Part shown: one piece after another, positions 6,201 through 8,362 of the stretch
Layout: each line of letters begins with the position of its first letter
Position numbering within the stretch: the stretch's first letter is position 1
Assembly (NCBI GenBank): GCA_903823545.1
Contig: CAIJTL010001304.1
Span: 1-8,362, forward strand
Source of the DNA: an uncultured Planctomycetaceae bacterium
GTDB lineage: Bacteria > Planctomycetota > Planctomycetia > Planctomycetales > Planctomycetaceae
DNA length: 8,362 nucleotides
Reading direction: 5' to 3'
Translations under genes and position numbers: made by a program
Notes under the pieces: model-generated
Database searches by the model: none
Told to the model about the DNA's origin: nothing
The model's input: the letters and a program-made list of their open reading frames with translations, nothing else

Positions 6201-7768
6201 GTGGTCGCATCGACATGCCAGTCTTCGAGTGCCGTGGCATCGACATCGACCGGCAACCAACCGGGAGGCAACTGCACGTTGACGCTCGATCGCAACGCGC
6301 CCGCCAGTTCCCATCGCAGCCGTGACGACATCCGGACCTTGCGTCGTTCGACAACCAGCGCGTGTTCCGCCAAGCCCGTTGATTCCGGAGCCTTTCGTCC
6401 CGCCGCAAAGCTCACTTCAAACGGACGAGCGGTGTATCGAAAAGCCGTCACTAAACCGCCACTGACCGCAGGTAACTGACCACTGACCACTGGCCCGACA
6501 AACTGATTCGCATTGATCTGCGTCAGCCCTTTCGTCGCAATGTTTCGCAAAGCGAACTGCGGCGCGGCAAACAACCCAATGACTCCGAAATCGCGACTCA
6601 CCTGCAAAGGAGCGAACGCGGGAATCGTGATCGAAACCGGTTCGCTCGCAATTTGTGCTTCCATGAAGAGTTCAAACGCGAGTGCCGTTTGGTCGCTGAC
6701 CGCTCGACGCAAGAAAACTCGCAGCACACGACCGTCCGCGTTTTCATTGAGTTCCCAGCCGCCGACATCTGGCCCGCTGATTGATCGCACTCGAAGTTCT
6801 TTTGGCAATGAGTACGCGACGTCGTTGATCGAACCTCGTGGCACTTTGAACTGCCAACCGGAGACGATGCGAACTCCCGCATCTTCAACCTGCACTGCCG
6901 TCGTGGAATCCGCTTGAACGATGGCATCAACGGCCCTGATCGCTTGCTTTGGTTGCCAAGCAAGTCGCACATCGCCGCCCGCGCTCACTGGCACTTCGTA
7001 GTAAGCGCGTTCGTCTCTGTCTTTCTCCTTCTCTCCCCCTCTCCCTACCTCCCCCTCTCGCACCGATCCCTTCCTTGCACGGAACGTATTGCTCGCCCCA
7101 TTCACTCGGAACGTCACTTCGCCATCCGGCACGAACAACAACCGAGCCGACGGCAACGGATCGAGCGACAACATCAACTGACCGGCAGGCCCAGCTTGCT
7201 GAACGGGAACCTCGGCGGTCAGGTCGAGCACATGCAGACCGGGCTTGTCCAATACGACATGCAGTCGAGCGACCCCGTTCTCTTCGCGCACCACGATCGG
7301 TGCGGTCTTGTCATCCAACGTCGCCTCGCTGAGCGACGTCAGCCTCAATGGAATTGGCAGCGTGATTTGTTGTTTGCGAAACGAAAACAGCGTGACTCGC
7401 GCCGTGACGCGCGCGATCGCAGGACCTTCAGCGTCGGCCTTTTTCGGCAACGGCGTCACGACAAATAACGATTCGGCGACCAGCCCTTCTTGTGGAGCGT
7501 TCGTGGTCACTCGCTGTTCTGGATGCGCGGCGTTCCAGAGCTCAATGAATTTGGCATGCGGCAAGAAGACTCGTTCTGCCGCCTGCGGATTCTTGGGATC
7601 GTCGTAAGGAATGACGATCGTTGGCTGCGAAGGGACATCTGGGTTCGCGGGCGGAGCCGGAACGGCCGCCTTCTGATTTGCCGGTTCCTGAGCGAACGCA
7701 GGATGAGCCGCCAAGAATACTGAGGAATACAAAAACGCCCAGAACCACAACGAAGTCAATCGCCGCAT
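3218..7768 (-). CDS. Giant secreted protein with calcium-loop motifs and C-terminal membrane anchor, function unknown
   Basis: I do not recognise a named family with a known role. The 1516-residue product begins MRRLTSLWFWAFLYSSVFLA, ending in AHPAFA|QEP, a clear signal peptide cut after A26. A short motif, VFLPHAKFIELW at 67-78, resembles an 'FLPYxEFxxLW' motif I recall from large exported planctomycete proteins. Residues about 95-1000 are beta-rich, soluble and without membrane segments. About 1015-1130 is charged and helix-prone, perhaps coiled coil. About 1130-1400 is low complexity: Gln/Gly-rich stretches, a poly-Gln run, and two adjacent 12-residue EF-type loops (1163-1174, 1175-1186). 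Three hydrophobic helices close the protein (about 1435-1456, 1467-1485, 1490-1507). Thus most of it should lie outside the inner membrane, anchored at its C-terminus. The ATG at 7768 is chosen for the signal peptide; the frame stays open another 84 codons upstream to a GTG at 8020, but that part is translated palindromic repeat. The gene follows another gene with a similar end. Confidence 0.85.
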   Translation of the reverse strand: MRRLTSLWFWAFLYSSVFLAAHPAFAQEPANQKAAVPAPPANPDVPSQPTIVIPYDDPKNPQAAERVFLPHAKFIELWNAAHPEQRVTTNAPQEGLVAESLFVVTPLPKKADAEGPAIARVTARVTLFSFRKQQITLPIPLRLTSLSEATLDDKTAPIVVREENGVARLHVVLDKPGLHVLDLTAEVPVQQAGPAGQLMLSLDPLPSARLLFVPDGEVTFRVNGASNTFRARKGSVREGEVGRGGEKEKDRDERAYYEVPVSAGGDVRLAWQPKQAIRAVDAIVQADSTTAVQVEDAGVRIVSGWQFKVPRGSINDVAYSLPKELRVRSISGPDVGGWELNENADGRVLRVFLRRAVSDQTALAFELFMEAQIASEPVSITIPAFAPLQVSRDFGVIGLFAAPQFALRNIATKGLTQINANQFVGPVVSGQLPAVSGGLVTAFRYTARPFEVSFAAGRKAPESTGLAEHALVVERRKVRMSSRLRWELAGALRSSVNVQLPPGWLPVDVDATALEDWHVDATTNVLTVELSEPRIGAVEVVLQGNVAKEPEDTLAEITLPVPQELSKLVTQTAVWFDPAYQATINAANAWKTSDPEHCSEELRTKLGRPAKFVFTSNALAPELLGFDLVRAVPKLSADAVTLLTVSDTAIDYSLALQWKITEAAADTFTFTTPDWLAGKLDFQGAGIRQTSSKSAGKDSGRTRWTITLQDPVGSRFFLLATATLPPPEKRTVSAPTISFERREIVEASAAPPDTEGVEIEEPHSPLESQRQFVVLINMSANQVSPVGNVGETVPREELPIVVDQRLVDQAAAVLRVRSPKGEANDPKNAFKSTPTWSLKSFTAQAGAPASVNLADLTTALAVDGTWRMQAIYTIKNRSRQFLALQLPEGSQALSVFVADQPARLVELKREKTKTYQLVALPKTSEADLSFQVKLILSGRLSTGALPRGLKLWSQEVELPVPTVVSQSDDKEYGIPVARTLWAVHVPQEWSAYPLNDPLRHNLSQQAGDTAEVAYRATWLQEANDLLRVIEGNYNSSQKLQARNNLKQLGSMLDSGLSSSAASSTDEGRKLSEALQEFKGKQADLESRVIIENEESGTNFYVAKDQKQANEARAAQQRDKNANGRLFFGQGGQQGGGFQRGIVNLNNFDILTSNSGSGVMNGEDRNGNGILVPGEDVNGDGVLNLGQVQDSLFGANTSGAENVLRFKLNVSPDEKPGDKPVTRGLSPLASKRSSKADVATKGISEADRANRRKQSVDQLQDLNRSVDNGKQVQQQQQVQPPANQLASTNEAAEQSRKLPTRIAGPISRSHTGSWRTANDESQPLPKNQQPAQNFGGFGSGGMGGGVGGSIDGSGRNSDRANGTVSMDDENSQIKLQQRVSMPEAESRLLGKMGWTQSGGLSLPIEIQREGNVLRFSRASGSPRLALAVRPNESAKLGLGLLWSAVWAVIAVWLLVVARRSASATSWRQVACGLSVLGLLGMFFLPMPLSELCFLLFAISTIVLAIGVLRNRRQTAAA
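6461..6495. repeat. Intragenic ACTGACC heptamer repeat
   Basis: ACTGACC occurs at 6461-6467, 6475-6481 and 6482-6488, followed by the near-copy ACTGGCC at 6489-6495. The last three units are in direct tandem. On the coding strand this gives PVVSGQLPAVSGG in the giant protein. Simple repeats of this text (CCACTGACCACTGACC) are familiar to me from planctomycete intergenic DNA. Here it lies inside a coding frame without breaking it. Confidence 0.6.
7014..7060. repeat. Pyrimidine-only-like tract inside the giant gene
   Basis: The plus strand is almost pure C and T for 47 bases and holds a 10-bp direct repeat, TCCCCCTCTC, at 7034-7043 and 7050-7059. The coding strand therefore reads as a purine tract and encodes about residues 237-253, a very charged segment (REGEVGRGGEKEKDRDE) inside an otherwise regular beta-rich region. 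The base and residue composition differ sharply from both flanks, which suggests expansion or insertion of a simple sequence that kept the frame. Confidence 0.65.
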
Positions 7769-7773
7769 GCCAT

Positions 7774-7786
7774 CCCCAACGGGGTT
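7774..7786. repeat. Palindromic element, AACCCCGTTGGGG type, copy 1
   Basis: CCCCAACGGGGTT on the plus strand, the exact reverse complement of copy 2 (7897-7909). The core CCCC-AAC-GGGG is itself a small hairpin. It lies only 5 bases upstream of the ATG at 7768, so it covers the place where a ribosome binding site should be. Confidence 0.75.
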
Positions 7787-7797
7787 GTGTCTTACAG

Positions 7798-7831
7798 CCC
7801 AGGGTTGCACGCGCCAGCGTGCTACCCTGGG
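7798..7831. repeat. Palindromic element, CCCAGGGT type, 15-bp stem
   Basis: Arms 7798-7812 (CCCAGGGTTGCACGC) and 7817-7831 (GCGTGCTACCCTGGG) pair at 14 of 15 positions around a GCCA loop. This is the strongest hairpin of the cluster. Its outer part is shared with the element at 7933-7965. Confidence 0.85.
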
Positions 7832-7853
7832 AACGACCGCAGCACGACTCCAT

Positions 7854-7870
7854 GAACCCTGAAAGGGTTC
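7854..7870. repeat. Palindromic element, GAACCCTGAAAGGGTTC
   Basis: A 7-bp perfect stem (GAACCCT with AGGGTTC) closed by a GAA triloop. Short hairpins reading CCCTGAAAGGGT are, from memory, common next to CCCAGGGT and CCCCGTTGGGG elements in planctomycete genomes. Confidence 0.75.
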
Positions 7871-7896
7871 CGTCATCGTTGGCTGTTGAAGGCCGC

Positions 7897-7909
7897 AACC
7901 CCGTTGGGG
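7897..7909. repeat. Palindromic element, AACCCCGTTGGGG type, copy 2
   Basis: AACCCCGTTGGGG on the plus strand, inverted relative to copy 1 and in the same orientation as copy 3 (7977-7989, last base changed). Confidence 0.75.
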
Positions 7910-7932
7910 TAGACCCGTGGTTGGCAATTCCA

Positions 7933-7965
7933 ACCAGGGTAGCCCGCTGCGCGGACAACCCTGGT
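7933..7965. repeat. Palindromic element, ACCAGGGT type
   Basis: Outer arms ACCAGGGT (7933-7940) and ACCCTGGT (7958-7965) are exact reverse complements. The inner bases CCGC (7944-7947) and GCGG (7951-7954) extend the stem after mismatches. It is a diverged relative of the hairpin at 7798-7831. Confidence 0.75.
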
Positions 7966-7976
7966 CTATGTGACGA

Positions 7977-7989
7977 AACCCCGTTGGGT
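7977..7989. repeat. Palindromic element, AACCCCGTTGGGG type, copy 3
   Basis: AACCCCGTTGGGT, differing from copy 2 only in the last base. It marks the right end of the repeat cluster, 23 bases from the stop codon of the upstream gene. Confidence 0.7.
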
Positions 7990-8012
7990 TAGGAGCATGC
8001 AATGTCATCGTC

Positions 8013-8362
8013 TCACCCACCTTTAACGACCTCGGCTTGTTGACTCAGCGAGCGAGTCCAAAAGGCTTTTGACTTCATCTGCGGCAGCGCACAACAAAAG
8101 GAATCGCAAAGACATCGTGAGGTCCACAACGTGATCGCCGCGAGCGTTCCGAAGAAGATTCCGTCGAGCGCATTTTGCCACGGCATTGGTACGAGCGGTG
8201 CAAGAGCCAATGGCAGCGTCAGTCCCAGAATGCTCCAATAGACTCGCGCGTTGCGAGCGGCGAGCGGAATCAACCAAGCGACAAACGCCAACGCCGCCAT
8301 CCAGAGCCAACGCCCGGTCCACCCCGCCGCGCGGTTCTCGTAAACAACCTCCAACCCAATCC
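8013..8362 (-). CDS. C-terminal end of a membrane protein, 5' part beyond the window
   Basis: The frame is open from the right edge to TGA at 8013, giving 115 visible residues. No start is needed inside the window: the frame continues upstream through ATT-GGG before the first possible start, a TTG at 8354. Three hydrophobic helices are seen at visible residues 18-35, 41-59 and 64-79. The second ends in LVPMP and is followed by a short loop and a third helix. The giant downstream protein ends in the same way: three helices, FFLPMP at the end of the second, and a third helix after a few residues. I infer that this is the tail of a related large, C-terminally anchored protein. The last 35 residues (from SRCLCDSF onward) are a cysteine-containing polar tail with no counterpart in the downstream protein. 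Function unknown. Confidence 0.65.
   Translation of the reverse strand, partial: IGLEVVYENRAAGWTGRWLWMAALAFVAWLIPLAARNARVYWSILGLTLPLALAPLVPMPWQNALDGIFFGTLAAITLWTSRCLCDSFCCALPQMKSKAFWTRSLSQQAEVVKGG

Noticed and set aside
6914..7468. A plus-strand open frame of about 184 codons opposite the giant gene
   Set aside because: Its frame follows from the codon pattern of the minus-strand gene and it crosses the pyrimidine tract, giving a meaningless Pro/Leu/Ser run.
7774..7989. CRISPR array
   Set aside because: The repeated units are short palindromes of different kinds and both orientations, with unequal spacing and no constant repeat-spacer pattern.
7769..8020. The 84-residue N-terminal extension of the giant protein as true coding sequence
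   Set aside because: It is a translation of palindromic repeats and precedes a clean signal peptide that begins at the ATG at 7768.

Overview
The window looks like a chromosome segment of a planctomycete, probably of the Pirellula/Rhodopirellula type. The reasons are a cysteine-rich porin of the BBP2 kind, a very large secreted protein with a C-terminal membrane anchor, and several palindromic intergenic repeats of styles I associate with planctomycete genomes. This is recognition from memory, not a database result. I cannot name a genus. All convincing genes lie on the minus strand; I see no credible plus-strand gene, rRNA, tRNA, CRISPR array, transposase or phage gene.

Layout, right to left in the direction of transcription. 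At the right edge (8013-8362) is the 3' end of a gene for a membrane protein with three closing transmembrane helices. Next comes a dense cluster of short palindromes (about 7774-7989). It is followed by a giant gene (3218-7768) for a secreted protein of 1516 residues with a signal peptide, a long beta-rich exported part, a low-complexity linker carrying two back-to-back calcium-loop motifs, and three C-terminal membrane helices. These helices resemble the end of the upstream partial gene, so the two may be tandem members of one family. A perfect 14-bp inverted repeat (3150-3210) separates this gene from an ABC transporter pair: a NitT/TauT-type ATPase (2325-3119) and its permease (1415-2185), with a second imperfect inverted repeat (2226-2325) between them. 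A doubtful small reading frame overlaps the permease end. After an untranslated leader comes a BBP2-type outer-membrane porin gene (1-1035) that runs off the left edge and has a cysteine-every-fourth-residue segment after its signal peptide.

Function. The ATPase and permease should form one importer of the nitrate/taurine/sulfonate/thiamine-precursor class, but no substrate-binding protein is visible, so the substrate is unknown. The porin may let small solutes through the outer membrane, but nothing links it to the ABC pair except position. The giant protein and its neighbour have no function I recognise.

The best candidates for something undescribed are the tandem giant secreted/anchored proteins and the repeat cluster that has extended the open frame of the giant gene by 84 codons upstream of its signal peptide. 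I do not see a recognisable defence, secretion or biosynthetic system.
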